A stretch of DNA of 64,000 nt, taken from assembly GCA_016169945.1 (NCBI GenBank), contig JADLSH010000368.1, positions 1,612,001 through 1,676,000 of the forward strand, read 5' to 3'. The stretch's first letter is position 1, and each line of letters starts with the position of its first letter. The translations under genes were made by a program, and so were the position numbers. Below the pieces are notes generated by a model. It was not told the origin of the DNA, did no database searches, and was given only the letters and a program-made list of their open reading frames with translations. Below, one piece after another: positions 12,601-26,312 of this stretch. The DNA comes from Trachythela sp. YZ-2020. Lineage: Eukaryota; Cnidaria; Anthozoa; Malacalcyonacea; Clavulariidae.

Positions 12601-15600
12601 GTCAGGTAGGGACACATCTCTAGAAATATAACTGGAATGACCCATATCTTGCTGTCGCCCAGAGGAAGTACCGTCAGGTAGGGATATATCTCTAGAAATA
12701 TAACTGGGATGAGCCATATCTTGCTGTCGCCCAGAGGAAGTACCGTCAGGTAGGGATACATCTCTAGAAATATAACTGGAATGACCCATATCTTGCTGTC
12801 GCCCAGAGGAAGTACCGTCAGGTAGGGATGCATCTCTAGAAATATAACTGGGATGACCCATATCTTGCTGTCGCCCAGAGAAAGTACCGTAGTACTGTGA
12901 AAAACCTCCAGAGAAAAGACCTGTTGATAAAACTTCCAGTGCGATGCTCTCGTCAAGTTCGGGAGTTCTGTTTCTCTCTACATGAACTTGAGTCGAGAAT
13001 TTCTCCCGAGATTCTGCTGGTGGGAGATCTTCAAACCCAGGCGTAAGTGAAGGTGGCCCTATTTTCGTCTTCACTTCACTCGTTTCTGACAGTTCTGTCC
13101 CTTGAGAGCGAGAGGAAAGCTCCTCAGAGCCAAACAGCTTTCCTTTGGTATTCCTGTTCACTTTATCCTGATCACTGATTGAAACTTGTTGTTCGTTCCC
13201 TGAGATTTCTGAGTCTTGGGTTCCCGTTTTAAGATCTCCAGAGTCAGAAGTCATCACAGTTATCTTGTTCTTCGTAATCTCGTTAACTTCAGTCTGACGA
13301 CGGCTTTCAACTTGATGTGAAGATGAGCCATCCTTTAATACGACTCCAGACTGTACTTCATCTTTGTGGCGAGGTGGAAAACTTTCAGTGGACAACTGTA
13401 CTTTCTCTTCTTGATCTTTCTTGTTTACATCCAAAACTTCTTTCTTTGGCGTGTCCCGTTCTTCACCTTGTTCCTTGTAACCTTCACATGCAATATCCTT
13501 GGTCTCACCGCCTCCGCCCTCCTGCACATTGCTACATTTATTGTATGACGTCACTTGTGTAGTCCGTATAGTCAGCTCTTCATTACGAGGCTCCAGTTTA
13601 CAAATATACATCACAGGTTTCTCCATCTTTGATTCACCCTGAGTCTCCTTGCGTTGGATCTCATTTCCCAAGATGGAACCTCTCATATGTAAGCGCTCGT
13701 TGTCTGAGTTCGGGGTCTGCAAAGTAAAAGATAAAACTATTCTTTAGATTTCCCTTCTTAATTTGGGAGAAAGCACAGAAGATAGTTTAGTTTTAAATAT
13801 ATACATGAAATAGTCAGTCGCGGTCAGTCGCATGAAATAGTCAGTGTACCTTTTCCATGTTGCCAGAGATAAATACATCTTGATTAAGGACTTTCGTGTC
13901 TTTCTTTTCAAAAAATGTGTGCTGTACGCCACGTAAATTAAAGATGTCGCTCATTTCTTTAGTGTTGATCAGATCTGTAGGTTTCTTTCTTCTCGTGTTT
14001 GTCTGGTGTGGGTTTGCACCGCAAGATAGTAGCATGTTTACAACCTTGGAAAACACAAGACACAGATCACAAATACTTCGTACCTGAACAAGCTCAACTA
14101 GCCCTTGGCTTATATAAAGAAACAACGGTTTCCAAGAAGTATTACCTCGACATGATTATTAACCACAGCGTCGTGCAATGGTGTGTCACCCTCAAATCCT
14201 GGTACATTTACTTGAGCACCATGCTTCACCAGGAGTTTAGCTGCAGCGAGATTTCCATGATTACATGCTTCGTGAAGAGCTGTCCAACCTGTCAAGTGAT
14301 ATCACGTTGCTGTCAGTACATGTTAGTCCATTAGACTGATTGATTGACTGGTCCGTATTATAAATCTAGACGAATGATAAATCTGGACGAACTTGGGCAA
14401 AGAAAAGATAGTTAGTCTAATAATTCGTCAGCATAGGCGGATCTACTGGGAGGGTGCAGGGGGGTGCGCACCCTCCCTAGAAAACGTTGCGCTGGTGGTG
14501 GAAGGGTGCACCTCCCCCCGGAAAATCTGCACTCCCTCTATCAGATGAGCCTGGATTCGCCCCTGTTCGTCAGTGCATGCACAGACGCGGAAATACACGG
14601 GTTATCAGTCAAGACGAAATATCTGCATAGTTTGTCTACACGAACAAACTTGCGTGCGTACAGTATGGTTCATCTTGACGGATGATCCGTCTATGTGTAT
14701 AAATACGGTATTAGACAAACTATCAGGAAAATATCAGGCATGATTTCTTCTCAGAACCATTGTCAGTATAGATCGCGTTATTCTAGCTAGTTCGTCTGGA
14801 TAGTTCGTCTGGATACTGTAGTTCGTGTTAATTGTGTTTACAGTAAGTCAAGAGTCTTGAGACAGATCATATATCAGGCGGACGAAGGTTCAGTCTTCGT
14901 ATAAATCGGGCCAATATGCGATTGATTAATCGGTTCATCGATTAATATACTGATTGATTACCTGCATAATCTTTCACTCCGACTTCAGCTCCGTCCTTGA
15001 GAAGTTTTTTCAAGCTACCAACGTCTCCTTTAATAGCCGCGAGATGTAATGGCGTTTCTCCCCTCTCGTTGCGTCGATACACGCGAGCTTTTACACATTT
15101 CCCATTTCGTTTTATCCTTTTGTGTGATTTGATTTTCGTAAACGTTCCGTCATTGTCATCTTCCGGGCTCTCGTGGGAGCTGGTTGCTTCCAGCAGAAAG
15201 GCAAGTTGTTGACGTTCTGTTAGAAGCCGTTTTACTGTCGGGCAATCACTGCCATTTTGCCTTTGGTTGTCATTTGTGACATTCTTGATAGCGTCATCTG
15301 ATTTTTTCTTTTTATGAACGGTCTCAGAAACATTTTCATTACCTAAGATGATTGAAATTTATGTATATTACTGAACTACCTAAAAAGTTAGTTTCACGAC
15401 CTCCTTAAAATTCTGAATCCTGCCATTTTTCTTCCTATCATCCCATTTCTAGCTACCAAAATAAATGTTATGTCGCATCTCCTCCCATAAAACCTACTGT
15501 GGACCCTCTCTGGTGGTGCTTTGCTTTGAGGCATTTGATATTATCTGCTAGTTAAGTTACTGCTAAGTTAGGTACCCAATACCAATTTAGACCTGGCAAA

Positions 15601-15963
15601 TTTATTACCTGACGTTTGATCAACAGGTTGCCAAAATAATTTCCTTTTTGACAACTTTTGGGAAAACCCAACTGAAGACACCTTTAAGAAAATTAGTAAA
15701 ATACATAAGTTATAATACAAATTTTCTAATTTAGACAAATCTGAGATCAGTGCTAAAATAGCAAATATGTATAACCCAACCCTTAGACAACTTGTGAGTT
15801 GACATTTTACTGAAAGTACCTTTTTTTCCCCAAGTAAAGGCTTTGTGTTAGGTTGAGAAGGGTTATCAGGGGTGATCTCTTGACAATGTTTGTTGTGGTT
15901 TTCTGTTGGTGTACATAGATCAACCTCCATTTTACTGGTTTCACTCACTGGACTTGACTCCAT
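9618..15963 (-). CDS. ANKRD11/ANKRD12-like ankyrin-repeat chromatin regulator
   Basis: Homolog of the vertebrate ANKRD11/ANKRD12 pair, nuclear cofactors linked to HDAC recruitment. Exons in gene order: 15820-15963, 15609-15681, 14962-15342, 14146-14288, 13850-14044, 12000-13716, 10880-11772, 10579-10683, 10340-10483, 10040-10132, 9618-9698; total 1322 codons plus stop, frame intact. Recognition rests on SERQQ-like LTERQQLAFLLEA, the conserved ankyrin block (RNERGETPLHLAAIKGD, GWTALHEACNHG, GDTPLHDAV; exons 3-5) and the C-terminal EQDKLQLCMEQEVVRFY and NRHKHEQQSLDAAIKRE region. The middle is long, charged and disordered, as in the family, but half the vertebrate length. Exon 6 holds a lineage-specific 24-residue repeat array. 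Its donor at 11999 lies in a MITE. Confidence 0.9.
11855..11999. mobile_element. MITE (GCAGCAGATGG family), partial, providing a splice donor
   Basis: Read on the minus strand it begins GTGGGTTTCACTAAGCAC and continues with TATCGTGCAGCAGATGGTGG, the terminal repeat of a family with at least eight other copies in this window. The first GT of this end is the 5' splice site after exon 6 of the ANKRD11-like gene. The far terminal repeat is missing. Confidence 0.75.
12172..12890 (-). repeat. Coding minisatellite, 72-bp unit (24 residues), ~10 copies
   Basis: Within exon 6 of the ANKRD11-like gene the unit SGRQQDMGHPSYISRDVSL + PDGTS occurs nine times nearly unchanged, plus one diverged C-terminal copy (GQQSMKNAGYIFRDVS). 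The unit is a multiple of three, so copy number can change without frameshift. DNA of neighbouring copies differs by only a few bases. Confidence 0.93.
14390..14725. mobile_element. MITE with a second element nested inside (about 14434-14566)
   Basis: Outer sequence (AAAGATAGTT, GTCAAGACGAAATATCTGCA, TTGACGGATGATCCGTC, GTATAAATACGG) is shared with 50345-50535. It is interrupted by a GC-rich block starting ATAGGCGGATCTACTGG and ending CTGGATTCGCCCCTG, a GGGGCGGATCCAG-type end also seen at 38440-38640. Lies in intron 3 of the ANKRD11-like gene. Confidence 0.65.
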
Positions 15964-16202
15964 TTTTCCCTAAGTTTTTTAGAGAGTAGAGTATTATAAG
16001 TTTCTGTAATACACTCAATTCAGAGGCATACAGAGAAGGCCGGTTAATTAACGTTGCCTGTACTTATGCAAGACTATAGCGTGCTAGGTAACCTGGTTTC
16101 TATGTGAATGTAATATCAAAGCTTGGCTGCACAATTGATTCGCTATGCTGAGTTGTGAAGGTCAGTGCGAAAATTCAAAAAAGTATGAAACAGACAAAGT
16201 AT

Positions 16203-16388
16203 AGACCATTGGCAGAATTACTGGAGCGTAACATTATACACGCATAGGGTCAACTTCATTCTTTGATATTTTTTTAATTCAATTCAGTCTTACGTAATGT
16301 TTGAAGTTTCTGTCTGTTTTCAAAAGAATGAAGTTGAGGGTATGCGTGTATAATGGTACACTCCAGTAATTCTGCAAATGGTCTGCAA
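16203..16388. mobile_element. MITE with ~70-bp inverted repeats
   Basis: The left arm TAGACCATTGGCAGAATTAC pairs with GTAATTCTGCAAATGGTCTG on the right; inner parts CGCATAGGGTCAACTTCATT and AATGAAGTTGAGGGTATGCG also pair. The spacer is AT-rich and has no coding potential. Confidence 0.75.
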
Positions 16389-16489
16389 TATATTGCATGT
16401 GGAGAGGCAGTTTAATCATTTTAAAAGAGACACAGGCAGATCGATGGTCTGGTTAATACATTAGTGTCAAACACATTCCCCTTGACGAT

Positions 16490-16595
16490 AGTGGCGTAGT
16501 CAGGAGTTTCAATCAAAGGGGGCCCGAGCAAATGCTAGGGGGGGACCCGAGCAAAGGGGCCCGGCCCCCACCCCTCTGGCTAGGTCACTGCTTGA
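16490..16595. mobile_element. Short hAT-like remnant
   Basis: Ends read ATAGTGGCGTAGTCAGGA and CTGGCTAGGTCACTG, an inverted pair of the GTGGCGTAG type common to hAT-derived elements, around a G/C-run core (GGGGGCCCGAGC). No target duplication is obvious. Confidence 0.5.
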
Positions 16596-17036
16596 TGAAT
16601 GATGAGTAAAATCTTTTGAGTTAGGTGCATTATCATAGTAAACCGCATATGTGTATACTAATCTTTCTATTTCTATTGTAGTATCCAGTAACACTTGGAA
16701 TAACAGAATAAACTACTCAACTCAAAAAATAGCATGCCTACAAATTCAACAGTACACTACCTTCAAAATCACAAATCTCTGGTTCTCTCCCAAACACACC
16801 CGCAACGATAGTTCTAACTTGAAATACTGCTACAAAACATATTATAAAGAACATTATTAAAATGATAAATAAATAAAAAGCAAATAAAACTAAAAAATTC
16901 CAATGCTAACCTTCGCTCCAATACTCTTCCCGCGATCTTTCGAAATTTCCCGCCAGATCACACCATCATCCGGGAACAAGGAATGAAACAAGGTGCCGTC
17001 TCAGGCTCCTGATTCTTGATAAAGGCGCGCGGTATT

Positions 17037-17048
17037 AAAGATGGCGGC
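17037..17048 (+). promoter_or_regulatory. TISU/YY1-like element over the EMC4 start codon
   Basis: AAAGATGGCGGC overlaps the initiator ATG at 17041 and matches the established TISU core (AASATGGCGGC), which acts both as a YY1 site and as an initiation context for very short 5' UTRs. Related versions overlap the starts of CYC1 (CAAGATGGCGTG), NGDN (CAAAATGGCGAC) and NUDT21 (CAAGATGGCTGC). Confidence 0.7.
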
Positions 17049-18731
17049 ACGAAGCGTTGTTGCGAAAGGAAAAAACGTTTCAAAATGGGCTTTAGATTTA
17101 ACGTCCAGGTTCGTTAGGGGAATAATTAGTTAAGGAAATAATATGTGTAGGATTCAGGTTTTATATAATTGTTGTTGTCAGTTCAGGAAATGTGATTTTT
17201 TTCAGAAATATGCATTAAAATATTTGTACAGTGAATGAACTACACTGCTTGTTGGGGGCAATAATAACAAAAGCTTCAAAGTTTGTGCCTACCATTCAAC
17301 ATATAGCTTCCATATATGGTGTTGTTTTGTTTATGTTACAATTTTGCATGAAAACGAGGCTTGGTGTTGAACAAAATTAAAACTACCAAACGGCCATATT
17401 ATCTAACACACTAAATTTAATGCAAGGTCCTTTGTCTTTAGACCAAAATACATGTCCATTGACAAGTACACTCATCAAACTATGGAACTTGCTGGCCCGG
17501 CTGGATACACGGATAAACAGCTAACAGATACGGCAAGTGATTTGAGATCTTGTTTTGCAAAACTGGAGTTGTCTATGAGAGTTTGTTATAGTTACTAAAC
17601 TGTTTTCCCATTTCATGTAGGATGCTCATGAAATCGATCACAAACTAGTCACAAAGGTGAAATTACAGTATCTAAATACCTTTCTACCAAGCTTTATGTT
17701 AAGTTTTTAACCCAGCACAAGAATAAGATTGTAGTATAAATCATTTCCATTGATTTTGTCATGTTTTTAGAAATCATGGGATATTGCAATTGGTCCGCTA
17801 AAACAGATTCCAATGACGTTATTTATAATGTACATGGCTGGTAATACAATATCACTTTTCCCAATTATGATGGTCGGGATGATGTTCTTGAAACCTGTTA
17901 AAGCCTTGTTTTCTATATCGTCAGGTGAATATATAAGTGGATTTTGTGGAGGAATCCCCCCTGAGAAAGGCAGCACCCCTTGCCCCTTCAATTTAATCAG
18001 GTAAACTCATAGGTGGATTTCCCAGGGGTGTAACCCCTCCCCCCAAGATAAGTTGGCACCACCCTCCCCCTTTTGGTGGGAAAAGTTAGCACTCCTACTC
18101 CTTCCAGAAAGTGAGCAACCACCCCCCTGAAAACACCAGTACTACATAAAGACCACTCCACTCTCTTACCATCTGTCCAAGTTATTTATGAATAGATCCA
18201 TCATTTCCGGTTACGACAAAAGTCTACTAAACATGGCTGTTATCATGTTAAAACCTTGTCATATTTATATCTTACAGCATTTGCAACTCTCGAAGGTGAT
18301 CAATCATTTCTTATGAAAATCATATACTTACTGGGAAACGTTGCATTGTTGTTGATGGCGCTGTATAAATGTCAATCCATGGGTCTGTTACCTACGTCAC
18401 CTTCAGATTGGATTGAATTTGTCGAGCATAAAGAGGTATGATTTCTTGATCAACTTGGAATGCAGGCTGGAATCAATGTTTGACTATATTTTTATTCATT
18501 TAAAAAGCATGTTAGAAAATTTTTAAATGTTTTTCAATCTTGTTGCTAAACCAAATTCACCTAGGTATTCCCAAGATTTCACTTTTCATCCTGGCCTGAT
18601 GGAAACAGTAGTGATCATATGAAATGCTTTCCAATGGTTATTAATGCTTTCAAAATTGTTCTCTCAAAGTTATACTTTTTCTTCTCATGTAGAGACTTGA
18701 GTTTTCTGGAGGAGGGATGGCTCTAAGTTGA
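17041..18731 (+). CDS. EMC4: ER membrane protein complex subunit 4 (EMC4/TMEM85)
   Basis: Subunit of the ER membrane complex, which inserts tail-anchored and multipass proteins. Exons 17041-17108, 17442-17532, 17621-17656, 17771-17924, 18278-18435 and 18693-18731 encode 181 residues, close to the human 183. The conserved core [19 protein letters not shown] followed by [13 protein letters not shown] spans the first membrane segments; [19 protein letters not shown] and the tail [10 protein letters not shown] match the family C-terminus. The second intron starts GCAAGT instead of GT; only this donor keeps the frame. Converges on NGDN with 52 bp between stop codons. Confidence 0.96.
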
Positions 18732-18783
18732 CCATCAACAGTTCAATGTACATGGTCTTCATCCAAGTTTCCACCATCCAAGC

Positions 18784-21700
18784 TCAACGTTGCCGTTTGA
18801 ACGAACCTAGCAGAAAGGAAAATTGTTATGGACTGGAAAATACTTCGATTTAGATAGGGAACTGTATGAGTTACAATTTTAGATCACTGGACACTAAAAA
18901 GGCCAACTGAATATATAGCTTAGTAGATTCAAACATCTTGTAAAAGTTTCAGTTAAATGAAGTTAAAACACAACTACATTGCTTTAAATGGAAATTGTGT
19001 ATACCTTTGCGTTTCTTGCCGCTACCTGACTTGCCAAATGACTGCAAATATAAAAGAATTACTTTAAACAGGGCTACGGAAAATAATTAGTTCCAAATTC
19101 TAAAAGATTGTTTAACTTACCCTTGACTTTCGCTTCTTCCTTGAGCTATTGCTAGGTTACAAAACATCAGAAAATCAGGTCACAATTTTTAAAGTTATGT
19201 TTAACAACCTAGCCAGAGTTAGTATTTCATTAGTTTTAATTAAAGTAACAACGTAATTGTATGCGTCTTCGTATAATCCCACCTTGGTGTTCCATCTTCA
19301 ATGTCTTCTGACTACATACAGAAACAAAAAACAAAATTTAAGTTTCTTTCTATAATGACAGTACCAATATACAAATGAGTTGTGCCTAAGTACTGAGGAT
19401 GTCCAACATACCTCATCACCCGCGATATTCTTTGTCAAAATACTCAGATCTGTGAACTTTGTTAAGTCATCCAGAGATTGAGTTTGTCTTTTCATATTCT
19501 AAAATATTGAAGCACATGGTAAATAGCAATAGAATTCAAATTACGTGTCTATTTCCACTTCCAAGCCTGGCTGTATACTAATACCTTTATGTGGATTGTC
19601 AATCGTACCTTTCCACCTTTTCTTGACATTAATCTGACTAAGTTCTCTTCTTCGTATCTATAAGATATAATTAGCACAAGTTAAGCATCTTCCTAAAACA
19701 AGAAAGAGTGTACAAACAACATTACTTTCGCTGATGTTTGTCTTCGTCTACTTCTTTCTCCTTTCTTCTATCAAACAATTCTCCTTCCTGTAGTAGAGGT
19801 AAAGAGACCAAGAATGAAGTCTCAAGAAAATCTTGTCTCAAAAACAAGACAATAATATATTGATATAGTTTAAATTCGATTTCCAACGCTGCCATTAACG
19901 TTAATCTTTAAAATACCTTTAATTCTTCAGGAGCTTCGGAGTATTCATCTAAATTAACGTTAAACATCAAGATTATGCATAAAGAGCACAAATCTAGTCT
20001 ATACTCTAGTAATATTGTACACGTACCTCTAAGTTCTTTTAGAAGAGAACTGCTCAAAGCTTTCCGTCTTGCTGTTTCTTCTGATTTTTGGCGTTTTGAC
20101 ATTTTATCATCATCTTTTCAAAAAAAATTTCCAAAGTAAATAACCAACCATTGGTTTACATATACCAGATAATGTACAGTATACATACAAATGATACAAT
20201 ATACATTGTTAAGACTAACCATAGTGCATGGCAGCAACTTTAGGAGGAACATAAACGCCTGGTTTCTTTTCTCCTTCACTCCCGTCCTCTGTTCCTTCAA
20301 GCTAGGAAGGAAAACCAGCACATTTCTTGATAAAACCTTGATGTTGTCTCAATTTTCTATACTTTTACTTTACTGAAATTCCTCTACTTTGAGGTGCTCT
20401 TTCATGCACTTGTATTTTTCTTTAACTGTGCATGGATATTTAAAATTTGTTCTCAAACAATTTCATCAATATCACAATCTACATCTGTCACTGACCGTGA
20501 TTTATTTTTTGTGTTGTTCCTTTAATGAATTATACAACATTACATTAGAGTACTGTACCTTGCTAACCAAATTGTCTGGCCTTGGTTTGAATCTTAAAGG
20601 ATCATTTTCTTGACCTGAAATAAAGATTTACTAGTAGTGTCAAATTACAACATTTTGTTAGAATAAATAAGCTAAAATCTTACAGAGTTACATTGGCATA
20701 CCTACAAGTCCGGTTGTTGCAATTTTAATCAGTTTATCAATCTGATATTTAAGTTTTTGGTCAATTGGACGACTTTTTTCCATAACCTAGGCATGGAAAA
20801 CAAGATAAAGATGCAGTTATAATATTGTATATTTATTATCTACTTTAATGTTACTAAACAGCCTGAAAGTGGATATAAATGTGCAGATTGTAAGCCTTTA
20901 TAACTAACATCAGGAATTCAGGATGGCTAGGTCATTCTAGATGTCTTACCGTGCGTAATTCCACCAATCTATCTATAGTAGGGTCGTCTTGAATTGGTCT
21001 TCCTTGAGCTTTTAACAACATGTAGTGTACTAAGTTTATCAAGTAACTGAAAATAATACAAAGCAAATTCTAATTAATTTATTTGTAATGATGGAAAGTG
21101 GACACGCTTGTAATATCACATTTAAGGTGGCTCTCCAATACTTTGATTGTGAGTGTCCTGCAGGTTCACATACTGTATGACTTCATTTTACTGCCATAAT
21201 AGAAAATTAAACTTTCACCTTAAAAGCAAATGAAATTTCATTTCCAGAAAACTAACTCCCTAAAATGATATATGCTACAGATGAAATAATGCAAATAAAT
21301 ATTACACAAAACATTTCATGATCAAAGCTGTTTCTACCTTTTCCGTTGACAGTGAGTTGCTGTCTACTTTTTCAATGAGAGATGTCACCCTTTTATTTGC
21401 ATCAGAGAGCTACAATGGCAAGCATAAAGTTTATGTCATTGATTAATGGATGATAACAATCTGCTGTCCCGTATTAAACGCTTTATACTGAAACCCATCA
21501 TACAAATGAGCATTCAGTATCAACAATTTGTAATTTACATGTAATTTACATGTTTATTGCCTTGGGAAAATGCCGCATATATACCTTGTCATTAAGATCA
21601 GCCAACAAAGCTACAATTTCAGGAATATCCTTGGCAATAACCTGTATTAAATACAAAACCACAGTACTACAGCTCAACTGCGGTAAATCCTAAAATCCGT

Positions 21701-21890
21701 AAATGCACTTATGCACTCATTTTATGAGCAAGATATTCAACATTATTTGTATCATTATTAGCATTATTGTATATGTTTTAGGTGTCTCTAAGTTTTTAAT
21801 CTCACTGTTGTATGTTTATTTTTTTGTAAATTAAATAAAACAATAAAAATAATATATTTTCACCTCAGCTCGCTCCTCTGAAGTCGCCAT
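18784..21890 (-). CDS. NGDN: Neuroguidin (NGDN), Sas10/Utp3/C1D-family protein
   Basis: Sas10/C1D-family protein; family members act in small-subunit rRNA processing and neuroguidin also binds eIF4E. Seventeen exons in gene order: 21864-21890, 21585-21641, 21338-21409, 21219-21259, 20950-21046, 20702-20786, 20559-20614, 20220-20301, 20027-20113, 19917-19948, 19726-19787, 19609-19657, 19412-19498, 19283-19311, 19121-19151, 19005-19041, 18784-18806; 317 codons plus stop. Diagnostic parts are GVSFLEMKFHLLLSYLINL, RPIDQKLKYQIDKLIKIA, ENDPLRFKPRPDN, YVPPKVAAMHYD, RRKALSSSLLKELRDEYSEA and the basic tail KKRKGSFKRQR. The exon at 20702 uses the GTATGC donor; the nearby GTAGGT would break the frame. 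Confidence 0.94.
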
Positions 21891-22059
21891 TTTGAACTCA
21901 TTGAAATTCCTATATTATTGTGAAGTACCGCTGAAAACATTGCGGCCACCTGTCTGAACAAGTGAACAGTCCAGTAAAACCACTGATCTATAGTCAAAAA
22001 GGTCTACATTTTTGCCTGTATTGGGTATTGATAGATTGCAGTCTAAATTTCTCTGGTAG
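21891..22059. promoter_or_regulatory. Compact bidirectional promoter NGDN / TIMMDC1
   Basis: Only 169 bp separate the two divergent start codons, so both promoters and 5' UTRs overlap here. NGDN starts within CAAAATGGCGAC (YY1/TISU-like). The interval includes ATTGCGGCCACC near 21938. No TATA box at a convincing position. Confidence 0.6.
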
Positions 22060-22707
22060 ATGTCAGAGTTAGTGGTGATTGATGATGGAAAACCGGACAC
22101 ATTTTGGGGTCGTGTGAAACGGGCGTTTTCTAAAACCGAATATGGAGAAATCCGACCAGAGATCGCACATATTCCTGTGGTGGTGTGTTGTGGGTCTTTA
22201 GTCGGAATGATGATTGGTGGCCGGTATGGTATTAGGATACGAGGAGCTTCGAATATCGCTAGTAATAAACTTACTATATATACATCATCTGCCCAGGCTG
22301 AAAGGGAATATTTCTCAGCAATATTGTTAGGATTTTTTCAGTATGGTTGTCGCTGGGGTTGGCGAGCTGGGCTCTACTCTGGTATTTACAGTACGACACT
22401 CACTGCTGTGTCTATTGGACGAGACAAGGAAGACTCTCTGAACTACATTGCAGCAGGCGCAACCACAGGAACTGTGTATAAACTATTCTCTGGTTTTCGA
22501 GGGATCCTCATCGGAGCACTGTTTGGTGCTGGAATTTGTACACCTATAGGGCTATGTATGCAAGGACTAGGGTATTATATTCCATATGATAAAATGTTAA
22601 AAGATGAAATAGCCATGCAAAATGCTAAGAAGAAAGAGCAGTTGGCTATGACAGAAAAGATTTTAGAAGGGATCGAAAAAGAACTTGAGAATTCAAAAAT
22701 AATTTAA
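22060..22707 (+). CDS. TIMMDC1: TIMMDC1, complex I assembly factor (Tim17/22/23 family)
   Basis: Multipass inner mitochondrial membrane protein of the Tim17/Tim22/Tim23 superfamily that helps assemble the membrane arm of respiratory complex I. One uninterrupted 215-codon frame, unlike its many-exon neighbours. Family signatures: GFFQYGCRWGWRAGLYSGIY (compare vertebrate RYGWRWGWR), DSLNYIAAGATTGTVYKL, and the glycine-rich helix GFRGILIGALFGAGICTPIG. It ends in a charged helical tail (KKKEQLAMTEKILEGIEKEL). Shorter than the human protein (about 285) at both ends. Shares a 169-bp promoter with NGDN. Confidence 0.93.
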   Translation: MSELVVIDDGKPDTFWGRVKRAFSKTEYGEIRPEIAHIPVVVCCGSLVGMMIGGRYGIRIRGASNIASNKLTIYTSSAQAEREYFSAILLGFFQYGCRWGWRAGLYSGIYSTTLTAVSIGRDKEDSLNYIAAGATTGTVYKLFSGFRGILIGALFGAGICTPIGLCMQGLGYYIPYDKMLKDEIAMQNAKKKEQLAMTEKILEGIEKELENSKII

Positions 22708-23456
22708 ACTATTGGTTGTAAATTAATATATGTTTATGTATTGATTGATTATGAAACTTTGTTCTTACTAAATGACTCCTGTTTTGTCTGAACCTTTTAA
22801 ATCTTGTGCTCCTTCTGGTATTGAAGGGCAGAGAAGTCTCTGGAGGGTGTCCATTAGGCAAGGTCTAATGCTACTACCAGACAATCTTATTTCATTTCTA
22901 ATTTCAATTTTTATTGATGGAATATCGGTCCAATGAAGGACCAAGAAAAATTGCACAGCCGGCCATATTTCATGCCGTCTGGCGGGGTATTGGTATAAGT
23001 TTTCAATCAGCAATAATCGCGCCTCGGATGAACCTCATCGGCTACGATAATGCCACTGCGCAAAGCTAACGAATTTTTGCGAAAATCATTATTTATACCG
23101 GCTGAAATTCACGTAAGGCATGTGGGAGGCAACGTGAGAGGCTTTTTACGAATTTTTGTACGAATGCGCGCGCATGCATGAGAACCTTTTTAAAAGATTA
23201 ATGATAAAATGTTTTCTTAAATTGAACTATAGATAGCCATTAAGTAGGTTTAGTGCAGCAACAACAATTGCACTATAAAAAAGATTTTAGAAATATCAAA
23301 TATATGGATCAAATTCACATTATAATTAATTTAATTTATGTAAAATAATTATCATTAATTATTCTAATATATGGAAATCGTTTCATGAACTCTCCCGAGT
23401 CTTTCAAGCATGGCAAACAACCAAACAACAAACAAGAACGCGAAAAAATATACAAG
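22708..23456. other. Intergenic region TIMMDC1 to NUDT21
   Basis: 749 bp. Holds the TIMMDC1 3' UTR and the NUDT21 promoter. An upstream in-frame ATG at 23385 would add 24 residues to NUDT21 (MNSPESFKHGKQ...), but the downstream ATG has better context. GC-richer stretch 23000-23180 contains GCGCGCGCATGC. I see no other gene. Confidence 0.4.

Positions 23457-26312
<2,856 letters not shown>

Larger units (their letters stand above)
15964..17040. promoter_or_regulatory. Shared upstream region of ANKRD11-like gene and EMC4
   Basis: 1077 bp between divergent start codons. It holds a perfect-looking MITE (16203-16388), a hAT-like remnant (about 16490-16595) and AT-rich sequence. The EMC4-proximal 100 bp is more GC-rich (GGCGCGCGG at about 17024), the likely core promoter of EMC4. 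I see no exon. Confidence 0.4.

Noticed and set aside
12210..12956. 248-codon open frame on the minus strand made of repeats like LPLGDSKIWVIPVIFLEM
   Set aside because: It is an alternative frame of the 72-bp coding minisatellite in the ANKRD11-like gene; the unit being a multiple of three keeps several frames open. The frame with flanking homology is the other one.
23385..23456. Upstream in-frame ATG for NUDT21 adding MNSPESFKHGKQ...
   Set aside because: Would make the protein longer than the family norm; the ATG at 23457 has TISU-like context. Kept as a possible alternative.
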